From positions 1 through 58,143 of the forward strand of contig JAACUG010000087.1 of assembly GCA_009993045.1 (NCBI GenBank): DNA of 58,143 bases. The letters run 5' to 3'. Below, piece by piece: positions 1 through 8,856 of this stretch. Numbering within the stretch: the stretch's first letter is position 1; each line of letters starts with the position of its first letter. The notes beneath the pieces were generated by a model. That model had not been told where the DNA came from. It saw nothing but the letters and a program-made list of their open reading frames with translations, and ran no database searches. Source of the stretch: Cyanobacteria bacterium CG_2015-22_32_23 (lineage in GTDB: Bacteria; Cyanobacteriota; Cyanobacteriia; Cyanobacteriales; Cyanobacteriaceae). The translations under genes and the position numbers were made by a program.

Positions 1-73
1 AATCAATTAGAGATAAATTGGAGTAAAAAATTTAAGAATAAGGGAAATTTGATTAATGCAACTTAAATGCGTC

Positions 74-514
74 TTAGCTTATATCATTTAAAACTACTGC
101 ATTGGCACCAATTTTGGCATGATTACCGATAGTAACAGGTTTAATAATTTTAGCACCAGCACCAATGTCCACATGACCTCCAATTTTCACATTAGCAACG
201 ATAGTAACTTGTTGAAAAATTAAACAGTTTACCCCGATTTCTGCTCTAGGATGAATAATAATTCCATTAGGATGAATTAAAATTAATCCACCTCCTAGTT
301 GACAATTTAAAGGAATATCTGCACCTGTAACAATACTCCAAAAACGATGTTGTAAAACATAAGATTTTTGTATAATTTTAGCCAATAAATGAGATGTGTT
401 TTCCCATTTTTGATATTGACGAATAGACTTTAAAAGTTGTTTGGAAGGAGTCCACCATTTTTCTATTTTTTCTCGACTCCAATCTGCTTCAGAAGCTGAA
501 ATTTTGATTATCAT
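74..514 (-). CDS. Serine-acetyltransferase-like hexapeptide acyltransferase, short at its C-terminus
   Basis: This 146-residue protein has the left-handed beta-helix repeat of CysE/WcaF-type acyltransferases. The helix region (about residues 65-146) shows hexapeptide rungs such as IHPRAEIGVNCLIF and KIGGHVDIGAGAKI. It probably transfers an acetyl or other acyl group to a sugar, given its place in an exopolysaccharide cluster. It ends at NDIS, where relatives, including the 180-residue neighbour at 1200-1742, continue with a DGKTAVGIPAK-type closing turn. The last coil is therefore missing, through natural shortening or a recent nonsense or frameshift change. The N-terminal helical part (1-60) is also shorter than in true CysE, so a role in cysteine synthesis is unlikely. 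The substrate is unknown. Confidence 0.75.
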   Translation of the reverse strand: MIIKISASEADWSREKIEKWWTPSKQLLKSIRQYQKWENTSHLLAKIIQKSYVLQHRFWSIVTGADIPLNCQLGGGLILIHPNGIIIHPRAEIGVNCLIFQQVTIVANVKIGGHVDIGAGAKIIKPVTIGNHAKIGANAVVLNDIS

Positions 515-575
515 ACTTGGTTAGTTATAATTATTATTTATTTAAACAATAAACTACCATTTAATTATTAAAACC

Positions 576-1154
576 ATGTTGGCTATTATCAATAATAACA
601 TTTGGTATCCTACTATCGGCGATCCTACTTTTATGGGATGGTTAACGGTGGTAGCTTATCTATTAACAAGTGTTTTAGCAATAATTTCGGCTATTAAAGT
701 TGATAAAAATAATCCTGATAAACAAGAATATCGTACTAATCAATTTATTTGGTGGTTAATTGCTTTGATTCTCTTGTTTTTAGGTATTAATAAACAGTTA
801 GATTTACAATCTTGGTTAACTGTTACTGGAAAAAATTTAGCTATCAAGGAGGGATGGTATGAAAGTCGTCGTATTATTCAAGGTATTTTTATAGTTACTC
901 TTAGTATATTTATTTTAGCTTTTATGATAACCATAACTTGGTTAATGAAAAATAATCGCTCTAATGCTCGTTGGGGTTTAATTGGTTTAAGTTTCCTGAG
1001 TTCTTTTGTCATAATTCGTGGTGCTTCTTTTCACCATGTGGATAAATTAATCAGTTTTGCCCCTGTTGGTATCCGTTTCAATTGGATTCTTGAATTAGGA
1101 GGAATATTGGCGATCGCAATTTCTGCTATACAAAATATTAAACCCCATAACTGA
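576..1154 (+). CDS. Polytopic membrane protein of unknown function in the polysaccharide cluster
   Basis: The 192-residue product has about five hydrophobic segments (roughly residues 20-40, 57-75, 100-125, 133-150 and 168-185) and no soluble domain. A polar stretch with LGINKQLDLQ follows the second segment, and a conserved-looking RGASFHH lies before the last. I do not recognise a named family. Similar small membrane proteins occur beside polysaccharide genes, so a role in envelope or EPS assembly is a guess from context. It is transcribed opposite to the acyltransferase at 74-514, 61 bp away, so the two are divergent. The ATG at 576 is the natural start and the first in-frame hydrophobic segment follows it. 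Confidence 0.7.
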   Translation: MLAIINNNIWYPTIGDPTFMGWLTVVAYLLTSVLAIISAIKVDKNNPDKQEYRTNQFIWWLIALILLFLGINKQLDLQSWLTVTGKNLAIKEGWYESRRIIQGIFIVTLSIFILAFMITITWLMKNNRSNARWGLIGLSFLSSFVIIRGASFHHVDKLISFAPVGIRFNWILELGGILAIAISAIQNIKPHN

Positions 1155-1199
1155 ACAAGATAAAATTATTTATGCTGTTTTTAATTATGTTCTCTGAAT

Positions 1200-1742
1200 T
1201 TAAAGAATATTAATGATTTTAGCCGGAATACCTACCGCAGTTTTTCCATCAGGTATATTGGTTAAAACCACTGCATTTGCACCAATATTAACGTTATCGC
1301 CAATGGTAATACTACCAAAAAGTTTTGCTCCTGCCCCAATATTGACTTTCTTACCTAATTTTGGAGCTTCTAATGGACGATCAAGATAACGATTACCAAT
1401 AGTTACGCCTTGACGAATAATACAATCATCACCAATAAAAGCGTTCCCATGAATGACAATAGCACTTTGATGCTCAATAATAACTCTTCTTCCTAATACC
1501 ACTGTGTAAGGAAGTTCTATGCCATAGGTATTGCGTACTTTACGGAATAACATTCTATATAAAATACTAAAAGGAGCTCGTAATATTTTTGGCTCAATAT
1601 TCATCCGCCAATTACCAAAACGATGGATAGCAACAGCACGAAATCCTGGTTTTGTCCAATCTTTTCCGTGGGCAATCCAGTCTTCTTTTATTTGTGCAAA
1701 CAATCCAATATTTTCAATGTTTTCTATTAGTTTATCTGACAT
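1200..1742 (-). CDS. CysE/WcaB-type hexapeptide acyltransferase
   Basis: This 180-residue protein has the serine acetyltransferase-like fold: a helical N-terminal part (about 1-65) and a left-handed beta-helix (about 70-175). The helix carries rungs such as IGDDCIIRQGVTIGN and VNIGANAVVL and the closing sequence DGKTAVGIPAKI. Proteins of this size and pattern in EPS loci usually acetylate a sugar precursor or lipid-linked repeat unit in the cytoplasm. It lies 17 bp downstream of the GT2 gene at 1760-2737 on the same strand, so the two are probably cotranscribed. It resembles the gene at 74-514 but keeps the full C-terminus. The acceptor sugar cannot be read from the sequence. Confidence 0.85.
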   Translation of the reverse strand: MSDKLIENIENIGLFAQIKEDWIAHGKDWTKPGFRAVAIHRFGNWRMNIEPKILRAPFSILYRMLFRKVRNTYGIELPYTVVLGRRVIIEHQSAIVIHGNAFIGDDCIIRQGVTIGNRYLDRPLEAPKLGKKVNIGAGAKLFGSITIGDNVNIGANAVVLTNIPDGKTAVGIPAKIINIL

Positions 1743-1759
1743 AAAATTTTATTCAACTT

Positions 1760-2737
1760 TTAGAGAAAAGGATAACAAAATACTGTATTAATCCAAAAAT
1801 CTATTAATAAATAAGGCGGATCATGATTGGGTTTTTGTTGTATAAATTGTCTTATTCTCCAAAGAATATAGGTGAAAGCCCAAATTGAATCTGTCATGGC
1901 GGTATAAAACCAACCATAATTTTTTAAAAAATATCTACGTCTGGAATCAAACCAATATTTTGGTAGTCTTTTAGGTTTTTTGTTATCTTGATCAATACCT
2001 GAACTTTGTCCTACAAGATGAACTACTCTACTTTTTGGTACATACCAACAACTCCAACCTGCTTTTTTTGCTTGTAAACAAAAGTCCATTTCTTCGCAGT
2101 ACATAAAATAACCTTCATCTAGTAATCCTATATCTTTAAAAACTTCTCGCCGAATGATCATACTTGCTCCTGCTACCCAATCTGTGGAGCAATTATTATC
2201 GGAGACGGCAGGGGCGACAGTCCATTTATTAAGTATTTTTGAGACGATTCCTAATCGTAACCCAGAATCTAACTCGCTCAAAATTGTACGAAAACGAAAA
2301 GCTGATTGTTGAGGAGTTGTATCTAAATTTTCTAATCTACTTCCTGCTATCCCAACAGTAGGATTGTCATTCATAAATTCAATCAGGGCATTTAATGCTC
2401 CTTTTCTGACGATGGTATCAGGATTTAGTAACAAAATATATTCGGGTAAATTATCAGATTCCATTAATGGGCGAATAGCAAAGTTATTACCGTAGGAAAA
2501 TCCGCCGTTAATGGGAGAGGAAATTAAGGAAACCCATTCTTGCCAATGATTAGATGCGATCGCATTTTGAATTAAAGAAATAGAATCATCTGAAGAATTA
2601 TTATCTACTACCAATACTTTTGTCGAGGGTAAATCTTTGATTTCTGAGGATAAAGAATCTAAACAGTCAATGGTTAATTGAGGAGTGCGGTAGTTAACTA
2701 TTACTATTGAAGTAGAGATATTAATTTCTAAAGCCAT
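1760..2737 (-). CDS. Family 2 glycosyltransferase (rhamnosyltransferase-like)
   Basis: This 325-residue GT-A-fold protein opens with SIVIVNYRTPQLTIDCLDSL, typical of the WcaE/RfbF-like branch of GT2. An NPDT motif (about residues 103-106) stands at the metal/nucleotide-sugar site, and a later MYCEEMDFCLQAKKAGW block contains the likely catalytic acidic residues. The C-terminal 60 residues carry hydrophobic stretches suggesting membrane association. It should add one sugar to the lipid-linked repeat unit on the cytoplasmic face. The acyltransferase gene 1200-1742 follows closely on the same strand. The sugar donor is unknown; rhamnosyltransferase is only the common annotation for this branch. 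Confidence 0.87.
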   Translation of the reverse strand: MALEINISTSIVIVNYRTPQLTIDCLDSLSSEIKDLPSTKVLVVDNNSSDDSISLIQNAIASNHWQEWVSLISSPINGGFSYGNNFAIRPLMESDNLPEYILLLNPDTIVRKGALNALIEFMNDNPTVGIAGSRLENLDTTPQQSAFRFRTILSELDSGLRLGIVSKILNKWTVAPAVSDNNCSTDWVAGASMIIRREVFKDIGLLDEGYFMYCEEMDFCLQAKKAGWSCWYVPKSRVVHLVGQSSGIDQDNKKPKRLPKYWFDSRRRYFLKNYGWFYTAMTDSIWAFTYILWRIRQFIQQKPNHDPPYLLIDFWINTVFCYPFL

Positions 2738-2884
2738 AACTAAGGGTAAAAATTATTGTGAACAAATTTTAAAATAATTAATTTATTTCTTTCCATTCAA
2801 TAATATTATTATTAATTGTATAGATTTTTTGTCTAAATTATCAGATAATACAAAACATAAGTTTTTTAATAAGTTTTAATATTC

Positions 2885-3505
2885 ATGTTCCAATCATTAA
2901 TCAAAAAAATTATTCGTTCACTAGCTTTTAAATACGGCAAGTTCTCGTCATTATATCGCAAAATCTGTCACCCTAACGGTAAAGAATATGCAGATTATTT
3001 AAAACTTCACGGTAATTTCTATAGTATAGGAGAAAACTGTACCATTTTGACAAGTAATGTTTTTACAGATCCTGATTATGTACGCATTGGTAATAATGTT
3101 CATTTTTCTACCTGTAGTATTATCGGTCATGATGGTTCGATCGCCATGCTGAATAAAGCCTATAATGTCAAACTAGATGCAGTGGGTAAAATAGATATTC
3201 GAGATAACGTTTTTATTGGTTTTAATGTCGTTATACTTCCAAACGTCACCATAGGGCCTAATGCTATCGTTGGTGCTGGTGCAGTAGTTACTAAAGATGT
3301 GAAAGAAGGAGAAATTGTCGGAGGTATTCCAGCCAAAAAAATAGGTAATATTAGTGATCTAGTAACTAAATTACAAGAAGAAACTAATAACTTACCTTGG
3401 GCTTATTTAATTAAATCTCGTGAGGGAGGTTATGATCCTAAAATAGAACCTTTGTTAAGACAAATGAGAATCAATTATTTTTACTCAAGTGATGATTGCG
3501 AATAA
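2885..3505 (+). CDS. WbbJ/CapG-like hexapeptide acetyltransferase
   Basis: This 206-residue acyltransferase has an N-terminal helical region and a long left-handed beta-helix (about 45-150). Rungs such as IGNNVHFSTCSIIGHDGS and IGPNAIVGAGAVVTKDV and the closing EIVGGIPAKKIG place it in the WbbJ/maltose-acetyltransferase branch. It is the third acyltransferase of the cluster and probably decorates the polysaccharide or a precursor. It is the only EPS gene besides 576-1154 on the plus strand. Its last 35 bp overlap the 3' end of the convergent lipoprotein gene (3471-5204), so the transcripts are complementary there. The ATG at 2885 follows a roughly 150-bp AT-rich gap. Confidence 0.83.
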   Translation: MFQSLIKKIIRSLAFKYGKFSSLYRKICHPNGKEYADYLKLHGNFYSIGENCTILTSNVFTDPDYVRIGNNVHFSTCSIIGHDGSIAMLNKAYNVKLDAVGKIDIRDNVFIGFNVVILPNVTIGPNAIVGAGAVVTKDVKEGEIVGGIPAKKIGNISDLVTKLQEETNNLPWAYLIKSREGGYDPKIEPLLRQMRINYFYSSDDCE

Positions 3506-5204
3506 AATCCATTAAAGCATTATATTTAGGAGATTCTTTTTGATCTAAATATTCTAAACTTCCCCAACTACCGTGTTTACTTGGTTGTCCAATATCAACA
3601 AAGTGCATAAATAAACCTCCTCCAGTTTTTTCCCAGTTATTTAATACCTCTGTATATAAATCATACATTTCTGGTCGTCGATTCAATTCCATAAAAAAGT
3701 TATTTAACTGTTCATTTTCTTGAACTTTGCCTACGGCGACGATATGTTGTCCACCTTCATAAGCAACTAATTGTAAGCCTCTTTCTTGGGCTACTTGACG
3801 ATGATAAGTGAATAAATCGAAAAGATCTGGTAAACTATCCTTTGTTTTGCCTTGAAGTAATTTTCCTGTTTTTAATTGTTCAATTGCTTTATTAAATCCA
3901 CCATCAGATTCATTTAACCATGATTTGACTTTTGATTCATTATCAGAATGACCTAAAGCGCCACTAAAATAACCCGTAATGGCATAAGCATCAATACCAT
4001 GCTGATAACAAGGTTTATTACCTTCTTTCACCCACAAAGGACAATCTAATAAGGGTTTTTCTCGTCCTTTATAAGCAGTTTGAGTAGAAATTACACAAAT
4101 TACTCGATTTTTTTGATCTCCAAATTCTTTTTTCCAAATATCACACATTTGAGCTGTGCGCATTCCATACCACTGCATATAAGCATTACCTTCTTGATTC
4201 CATTTTGCTTTACCTTGTGCTAAAGAGTATTTAGCTTGTTTAAATTGCCAATTCCACACTTCATTAGAATATTCAATATAAATTTTTAACTTAGGATTTA
4301 ATTTTGCTTTGACTAATTGAGCGAATTTTGTCATATATTCATCAGTAGCTTGATGAGGTATGTTAAACCAAACATCTTTATTAAGTTTATTTCCTAAAGC
4401 AATCATCGTTTCTACTGAAGCACCTTTAAGGGCATAGGAAGAAATATTTGGAGTTGGTCTGTCACTCCATTCTATCTGTTCGGAATTGTTGGTTTGCATC
4501 CAATCCATAAAACGAAGGGTAGTAAAAGCCTTAATTTTTTCTAAAAACAGAGGATTAAAAATTTCACCTTGATTAAACAGTTTCTCGTTTTTAGCTTCAA
4601 TAACTTTTATATTACGAATATAATTACCATTATTTTTAGGATCTGTAGCGGTTATAGTAAGGAGAATTCCCCCACCACTACTTGAATCAACTTCGATAAC
4701 ATCTCTTCCTGGTTTAGATTCTGAAGGAATTTTCTTAGCAGCGAATTTATATTCTAATGTTCCTTCTCCGTCATATAAAACTAAATATTTTCCTCCCCTA
4801 AATTTATTTGGTATGTCTCTAAATAACAATGTACTAACACGAGTGTATTCTTGTGGATCTTCAGGCTTTGGTAATGATTTTACCCAACCATTTTCATCTA
4901 AATTTAATAGCTTATTTTCTTCTGTACTCCACTTCCCTTGACAATCTGGTTCTGAATTAAGACATTGAGTAATCCAAGCACGAGAAGTTTTAAAATGGTT
5001 GATAAAAGGAAGTTGAGTTGACCAATCAGCTATACCATTTAAACCAATACCGACATTGGCTTTTTGTGGAGGAAGATTTGACTTATTAGGAACTATTACA
5101 ACAGGGGAAGATTGAACTGCCTCTTCTTTCAAAGATTGACAAGCAGAAATTAATACTGCTAATAAAGACAACAAAGTGATAATTTTAAAATTTTTGATTA
5201 ACAT
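3471..5204 (-). CDS. Lipoprotein with clan GH-A glycoside-hydrolase-like catalytic motifs
   Basis: This 577-residue protein begins with a lipoprotein signal peptide (hydrophobic 8-20, lipobox LISAC with Cys22), so it should be anchored in a membrane facing the periplasm or outside. The sequence EYSNEVWNW gives an Asn314-Glu315 pair typical of the acid/base of clan GH-A TIM barrels, and AYEGGQH puts Glu483 where the nucleophile would be. A beta-rich region (about 110-205) precedes the barrel. Similar proteins are often annotated as cellulose-binding or arabinofuranosidase-like. It overlaps the polymerase gene upstream by 7 bp, which points to translational coupling and a role in trimming, releasing or editing the nascent polysaccharide. 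The substrate is unknown. Confidence 0.72.
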   Translation of the reverse strand: MLIKNFKIITLLSLLAVLISACQSLKEEAVQSSPVVIVPNKSNLPPQKANVGIGLNGIADWSTQLPFINHFKTSRAWITQCLNSEPDCQGKWSTEENKLLNLDENGWVKSLPKPEDPQEYTRVSTLLFRDIPNKFRGGKYLVLYDGEGTLEYKFAAKKIPSESKPGRDVIEVDSSSGGGILLTITATDPKNNGNYIRNIKVIEAKNEKLFNQGEIFNPLFLEKIKAFTTLRFMDWMQTNNSEQIEWSDRPTPNISSYALKGASVETMIALGNKLNKDVWFNIPHQATDEYMTKFAQLVKAKLNPKLKIYIEYSNEVWNWQFKQAKYSLAQGKAKWNQEGNAYMQWYGMRTAQMCDIWKKEFGDQKNRVICVISTQTAYKGREKPLLDCPLWVKEGNKPCYQHGIDAYAITGYFSGALGHSDNESKVKSWLNESDGGFNKAIEQLKTGKLLQGKTKDSLPDLFDLFTYHRQVAQERGLQLVAYEGGQHIVAVGKVQENEQLNNFFMELNRRPEMYDLYTEVLNNWEKTGGGLFMHFVDIGQPSKHGSWGSLEYLDQKESPKYNALMDFIRNHHLSKNN

Positions 5205-6622
5205 TTTTTTGTTATGGATGTTCTCAATGGACTTAATTGTTTAGGTTTTATAGCTAATTTTTTGCGTTTTTTATTTTTAGAAGGAACATTATTAAGTACT
5301 AATCCTGATAATCCACCGCTAATTAAAGGAAAAATAGGGTTAAACATGGCATTAACGAGAGAATCAATGACAAATAAAATAAGAGAAACGCTTAAAACTG
5401 CTGCTGATGCTACCTGTGGATGAAACCAAGTTTTTGCTGGATAACGAAAAACTGCAAAGTAAAATACTGGTAATAATAAAGATGTTATTAGGGTAATTAA
5501 ACCAAATAAACCATTAACTCCGAAAACAATAATCCAGTAACTATCTGTTACAGATTTATCTTCTAAATCTCCTTTCCAATCTGCCGTTAATACTTTATTC
5601 CTTCCCCATCCAGCCCAACCAAATAATATTCTTTCTCTAGCTCTTTCTCCTAATAGTTTTTCATTATCTAATCTAAATTCTAAAGATTGACTTCTTTCTT
5701 CTCCAAAGGAATTATTTGCGAATCGCACTAAATTATCTCCGTTGAAATTCCCCGTAGTAGCGATCGCCAAATAGTAAACAATACCAATCATTAATAAAAT
5801 TAAAGGTAAATTTGATCGTAACCATTTAGCCGAAGCTAAAACCATTAAACCAGCAAATAGCAATACATAAGCCCCAGTGGATTTGATCAAAATAAAAGTA
5901 ACAAGTAAAATCACTACTACCCATTCCATGGGAATTCCCCAGATTTTCTTGATCACTTTTCCCTGCCATAACCAAATAGCAAGAAGGGTGGCCGTCATCA
6001 TAAATAACCCTAACATTAAGCCGTGATTCATGAAAACTTGTGGTCTCCATCCCCCTAAACGCATAGTTTGTCCAAAAGAATGGGGAAAATAGCCATATAC
6101 CATTGTATGGATTTGAGGACTCATTCTTATTTCATAAAGACATAAAGGAACATAAATTAATCCCCCTTTAATCGTATTAATGGCTAACTCTTTTAATCCT
6201 GATAAATTATTGAGATATAATCGCCCTAAAAAATAAGGCATTCCCCATTGAAAACTTTGACTAATAGACTGATTAATACCATCATATAAAGCGAAAATGA
6301 TATTAAGGTCAGAAAAATTACTGAGGCTCGAAAAAAAGGGACTAATACCAAATAAAATGATAGGGAGATCAAACCAACTAAACTTAAATTTTCTAAATAT
6401 TTGGGAATCGTAAATAATAATAGCGATAAAAATACCATAACAAGTTGCAATCATTCCTTCATAATCAGGAATTAAAGGTAAAGCAAAACCTGCTTTTCTG
6501 GGCAGAAATAATAAACCGCCTAAAAAACTAACGATTACGGCTTTTCTAGGAGAAAATTTTTTAAATAAATATATAGTTATCGGCAGCCATAAAATCATGG
6601 CTAATTGTGCTTGAAAACTCAT
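5198..6622 (-). CDS. O-antigen ligase/Wzy-like polysaccharide polymerase
   Basis: This 474-residue integral membrane protein has about ten to twelve hydrophobic segments and a large loop (about residues 290-350, with FGEERSQSLEFRLDNEK and GWAGWGRNK) before the last helices. This layout is characteristic of the O-antigen ligase/polymerase superfamily. In a cluster with Wzx flippases it most likely joins lipid-linked repeat units at the periplasmic face. Relatives without a neighbouring polymerase can act as ligases, so this remains a family-level call. It follows the two sulfotransferases on the same strand after a 205-bp gap and overlaps the start of the GH-like lipoprotein gene by 7 bp. The C-terminal tail is basic and cytoplasmic. 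Confidence 0.78.
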   Translation of the reverse strand: MSFQAQLAMILWLPITIYLFKKFSPRKAVIVSFLGGLLFLPRKAGFALPLIPDYEGMIATCYGIFIAIIIYDSQIFRKFKFSWFDLPIILFGISPFFSSLSNFSDLNIIFALYDGINQSISQSFQWGMPYFLGRLYLNNLSGLKELAINTIKGGLIYVPLCLYEIRMSPQIHTMVYGYFPHSFGQTMRLGGWRPQVFMNHGLMLGLFMMTATLLAIWLWQGKVIKKIWGIPMEWVVVILLVTFILIKSTGAYVLLFAGLMVLASAKWLRSNLPLILLMIGIVYYLAIATTGNFNGDNLVRFANNSFGEERSQSLEFRLDNEKLLGERARERILFGWAGWGRNKVLTADWKGDLEDKSVTDSYWIIVFGVNGLFGLITLITSLLLPVFYFAVFRYPAKTWFHPQVASAAVLSVSLILFVIDSLVNAMFNPIFPLISGGLSGLVLNNVPSKNKKRKKLAIKPKQLSPLRTSITKKC

Positions 6623-6827
6623 TATTGATCCATTAATTATTTGAGATGAATTGATGATATAATATTCTTAAATCATTTGTCAGAATTTTTACTTCCCTAA
6701 AGGCAATTTTGAGGGAAATTAAATGATTATTTTGTTATCACTCAAAGAGGATTACTATATTAACAATATTAGTTATTTTTAAGATCATTTTGTCCTTTTA
6801 ACTCATAGGTTTTGTGATCTTGACATT

Positions 6828-7784
6828 CTACTTATCCATTAAATCATAACCAAAATCCCTGAGATTGATGTTAATTAATTCACTGGTTTTTTGATTACTT
6901 TCAACAAACATATTTTCAGTATATTCTTGAATAAAATCTTTAATCTGAGATTTTGCCTTATTTTGCAGTTCTTCAGGTAATGTATTATCAAGTAAACGCA
7001 AGATTTTCCAAATAATGATCCATCTCCAAGAATTTGAGGAAGAAATCAATCTCTTATCTTGAAAAAGAATAAAATTATTAATTTTTCTATGAATAGCTAA
7101 TGTCGCCGCTTTATAATTAACATTAGTCTCTTTTGATGGGATGTTATCAAAACTTTGATTTTCAATACCTACAAACTGACATATTTTTTGTAAATAGAGA
7201 TTTTTATCCTTTTTTAATAACTCAAAAGGCAATACTAAAACTTGATTTTCGCCAAAAAGATTATAGTAATAATTAATTAAATAATGATATTCTAAACAAT
7301 ACAATCTCAAGAGTGGATATAAGCCTGATTTAATATTTTTAGTACTAATTAATTGTTCTATAGAGTGTCTTCCTCCTTTCCGAATATAATGTCCATAAGC
7401 AGAAAAAATCATCGACTTTTGTTCTCTAATAACGATTAAAATTTTAGCTTTAGGGAAAACTTGATGAAGTCTTTGCGCCACTTCTTTTCCCCAATAGCCA
7501 CTTTGATCCATAAAATTACAAGAAAGCATCTCTTGAGATAATACGGTACATAAATGTTTTTTTTCCCCTTCTTTTAAACCATTTTCAAAAGCGGCATAAG
7601 CATTTTCAGCAGAGAAAGAAAAACTGTTTACTGTGATAAATTGATCTACAGCAATACTATCAGACCAATGTCCCCTCCAAGGAGAAAAAAAGCCCATTTT
7701 CTCGTCTTTAAAAATTCCTTGTTGAAGCCATGTAGAAGCTGTTTTAGGATAACCAATATGAATTAGTAATTGATTGTTCAACAT
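6828..7784 (-). CDS. PAPS-dependent sulfotransferase (first of a tandem pair)
   Basis: This 318-residue protein starts with LIHIGYPKTASTWLQ, the 5'-phosphosulfate-binding loop of sulfotransferases (Lys14, Ser17, Thr18). A second block, AKILIVIREQKSMIFSAY, supplies the Arg120 and Ser128 expected to bind the 3'-phosphate of PAPS. It should transfer sulfate from PAPS to a hydroxyl of a sugar in the nascent polysaccharide. It lies 11 bp downstream of a paralogue (7796-8719), and both end with an ESNQKTS segment, so the pair arose by duplication. No signal peptide is seen, so it acts in the cytoplasm. Lipid or small-molecule acceptors cannot be excluded, but the EPS context favours a glycan. Confidence 0.85.
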   Translation of the reverse strand: MLNNQLLIHIGYPKTASTWLQQGIFKDEKMGFFSPWRGHWSDSIAVDQFITVNSFSFSAENAYAAFENGLKEGEKKHLCTVLSQEMLSCNFMDQSGYWGKEVAQRLHQVFPKAKILIVIREQKSMIFSAYGHYIRKGGRHSIEQLISTKNIKSGLYPLLRLYCLEYHYLINYYYNLFGENQVLVLPFELLKKDKNLYLQKICQFVGIENQSFDNIPSKETNVNYKAATLAIHRKINNFILFQDKRLISSSNSWRWIIIWKILRLLDNTLPEELQNKAKSQIKDFIQEYTENMFVESNQKTSELININLRDFGYDLMDK

Positions 7785-7795
7785 TTACAACTTAA

Positions 7796-8719
7796 TTATT
7801 CCATTTGATAATTATACAGAGAAAGATCCATGTTAATTATATTACTGGTTTTTTGATTGCTTTCTATATAGTAATTATGTATTTTTTCAGCGATTATTTC
7901 TTTCATATGATTTTCCACTTTTTGAATTAATGCTTCTGGTATTGTGTTCTCAACAACTTGATTTAATCGATAAAAAAAAGAATTATTTATTTTTTGATAT
8001 AAAGATGAATTTACCCTACAAATTCTAGGGGCAAAAAAATTAGTCCATCGTTTAAAATAAAGAGATAAATATGAATAACTTTTATTAACTTGTGAAAAAT
8101 TCATTTTAGTATCAATGTTTGTTTTTGTAAAATTAGATATTTTTTCAAGAAAAAGTACCTTATTATCTTTTAGCATTTCATAGGGTAAAACTAAAACCTG
8201 ATCTTTCCCAAATAAACTTTGATAGTGATTAATTAACCAGTGATATTGAAGATAATCAAAGTTAAAAAATGGTTCAAAACTAGGAAATTCTTTTTGTATT
8301 TGCTCTAAATATTCATTAATTCCTACCGTTAAATCACTATTTAATCTATGTTTATAAATAGACCAAATCATATCTAATTGATTTCTAATTATAATTAATA
8401 TTTTCGACTGTGGAAACAAGGAATATAATTTATTTGCCATATCATAATTGTTATAACCACCTGAAGTTATACTCCCCGATAATCTTTCTTCACTTATCAC
8501 AGAAACTAAGTTTTCTTTCGCCGCTTTTTCTATTTTTTCCTCAAAAAATAAACGAGTTTTATTAATATCAAAAAGAAAAGGATTTACTAAAAGTAATTTT
8601 TCATAATAATCTTGACGACACCAAGGAGAAATAAACCCGAAATTTTCTTGATTAAAAACTTGTTTTTGTAAAAAAGTACTCCCTGTTTTATGGTAACCAA
8701 TATGAATCAATAAGGACAT
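7796..8719 (-). CDS. PAPS-dependent sulfotransferase (second of a tandem pair)
   Basis: This 307-residue protein has the PAPS-binding loop LIHIGYHKTGSTFLQ near its N-terminus (Lys11, Ser14, Thr15) and SKILIIIRNQLDMIWS with Arg112 and Ser120 for the 3'-phosphate. It is clearly related to the adjacent sulfotransferase at 6828-7784: same order of motifs, and the same ESNQKTS sequence close to the C-terminus. The middle (about 120-230) differs strongly, which suggests another acceptor position or sugar. It probably sulfates the lipid-linked repeat unit in the cytoplasm before export. It is on the same strand as the GT4 gene 8857-10044, 137 bp downstream of it. Confidence 0.85.
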   Translation of the reverse strand: MSLLIHIGYHKTGSTFLQKQVFNQENFGFISPWCRQDYYEKLLLVNPFLFDINKTRLFFEEKIEKAAKENLVSVISEERLSGSITSGGYNNYDMANKLYSLFPQSKILIIIRNQLDMIWSIYKHRLNSDLTVGINEYLEQIQKEFPSFEPFFNFDYLQYHWLINHYQSLFGKDQVLVLPYEMLKDNKVLFLEKISNFTKTNIDTKMNFSQVNKSYSYLSLYFKRWTNFFAPRICRVNSSLYQKINNSFFYRLNQVVENTIPEALIQKVENHMKEIIAEKIHNYYIESNQKTSNIINMDLSLYNYQME

Positions 8720-8856
8720 AAATAAAAATTTAGGTTATTCCAGTCTAAACTATAGTTAATTATTCCATAAAAATCATTATACTGTTCCAAAAAATAAAGA
8801 TTGTTATGTAACTATTAAAGCTATTTATAGAAAGACATAATTTTTAAAAATGTTGA

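Noticed and set aside
5214-5423. Plus-strand frame antisense to the polymerase gene
   Set aside because: It lies fully within the opposite-strand membrane protein, whose reading is well supported; the frame is a shadow.
6693-6717. TTCCCT...AGGGAA inverted repeat upstream of the polymerase gene
   Set aside because: The loop is 13 nt, no T-run follows on either strand and the stem is short, so a terminator is not supported.
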